64,000 nucleotides of DNA from Aequitasia sp047973235 (lineage in GTDB: Bacteria > Bacillota > Clostridia > Lachnospirales > Lachnospiraceae): positions 1 through 64,000 of the forward strand of contig JBKEBP010000191.1 of assembly GCA_047973235.1 (NCBI GenBank), written 5' to 3'. The position numbers and the translations under genes were made by a program. A model generated the notes under the pieces. That model was given only the letters and a program-made list of their open reading frames with translations. It searched no databases and was not told where the DNA came from. This document shows positions 63,992 to 64,000 of the stretch, piece after piece (positions within the stretch are counted from its first letter, which is position 1; each line of letters opens with the position of its first letter).

Positions 63992-64000
63992 GCAAAAAGA

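Overview
The window is a stretch of a low-GC Gram-positive chromosome, most likely a Clostridia member of the Lachnospiraceae type. The basis is gene content and order: an rpsB-tsf block, a pyrH-frr-uppS-cdsA-dxr-rseP block, a T-box-controlled cysE-cysS operon with mrnC, a single-chain PurL, [FeFe]-hydrogenase, glycyl radical chemistry, class II GalT, ECF thiamine uptake, strong AGGAGG-type ribosome sites and TTGACA/TATAAT promoters. The species cannot be named from sequence alone. Almost everything lies on the minus strand; the plus-strand genes are an EamA transporter, thiT-ybaK, a flavin reductase/rubredoxin and a decayed DUF5688 gene.

Layout, left to right. 1-1.7 kb: two adjacent paralogous exported transglutaminase-like genes, one with an in-frame stop and one with a frameshift. 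1.7-6.8 kb: rseP, dxr, cdsA, uppS, frr, pyrH (envelope lipid and isoprenoid synthesis, ribosome recycling, UMP kinase). 6.9-20.1 kb: an accessory block between pyrH and tsf holding a WYL regulator, an [FeFe]-hydrogenase with a flavoprotein partner, a trans-4-hydroxyproline reduction operon (activase-hypD-tetR-proC), an EamA transporter and an unusual P-type ATPase with two small membrane proteins. 20.2-24.6 kb: tsf, rpsB, aroD, a GNAT protein, ispF. 24.6-25.1 kb: tRNA-Met and tRNA-Val separated by a duplicated structured spacer. 25-34.9 kb: an LCP protein, purL interrupted by an amber codon, a DUF1461 protein, rlmB, mrnC, cysS, cysE and a cysteine T-box. 34.9-39 kb: three NlpC/P60 cell-wall hydrolases. 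39-45 kb: gltD-gltB. 45-50 kb: a CPBP protease, TPP riboswitch-thiT-ybaK, argS, the flavin reductase/rubredoxin. 50-54 kb: DUF5688 remnant, azlCD, tRNA-Arg, a GntR-ABC operon. 54-60 kb: efp, yqeG, aroK, an amidase and the Leloir genes galKTM. 60-64 kb: guaB, a repeat-rich spacer, and groESL with half a CIRCE operator at the window edge.

The best-supported regulatory observations are two copies of one promoter layout (a WalR-type box 7 nt upstream of a -35, then 17 nt to TATAAT) before the two sister NlpC/P60 genes; a palindrome over the start region of the hydroxyproline operon; and a palindrome over the -10 of the GntR-ABC operon. HypD here carries the catalytic residues at the positions I recall for the characterised Clostridioides difficile enzyme, and the downstream proC completes conversion of hydroxyproline to proline. 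I found no CRISPR array, prophage, insertion sequence or clear new defence system. The most unusual items are the amber codon in purL, the P-type ATPase with its small partners, and the duplicated tRNA spacer. Four genes are disrupted in the window, two of them by a single missing base in a G/C run, so sequencing error must be excluded before biology is inferred.
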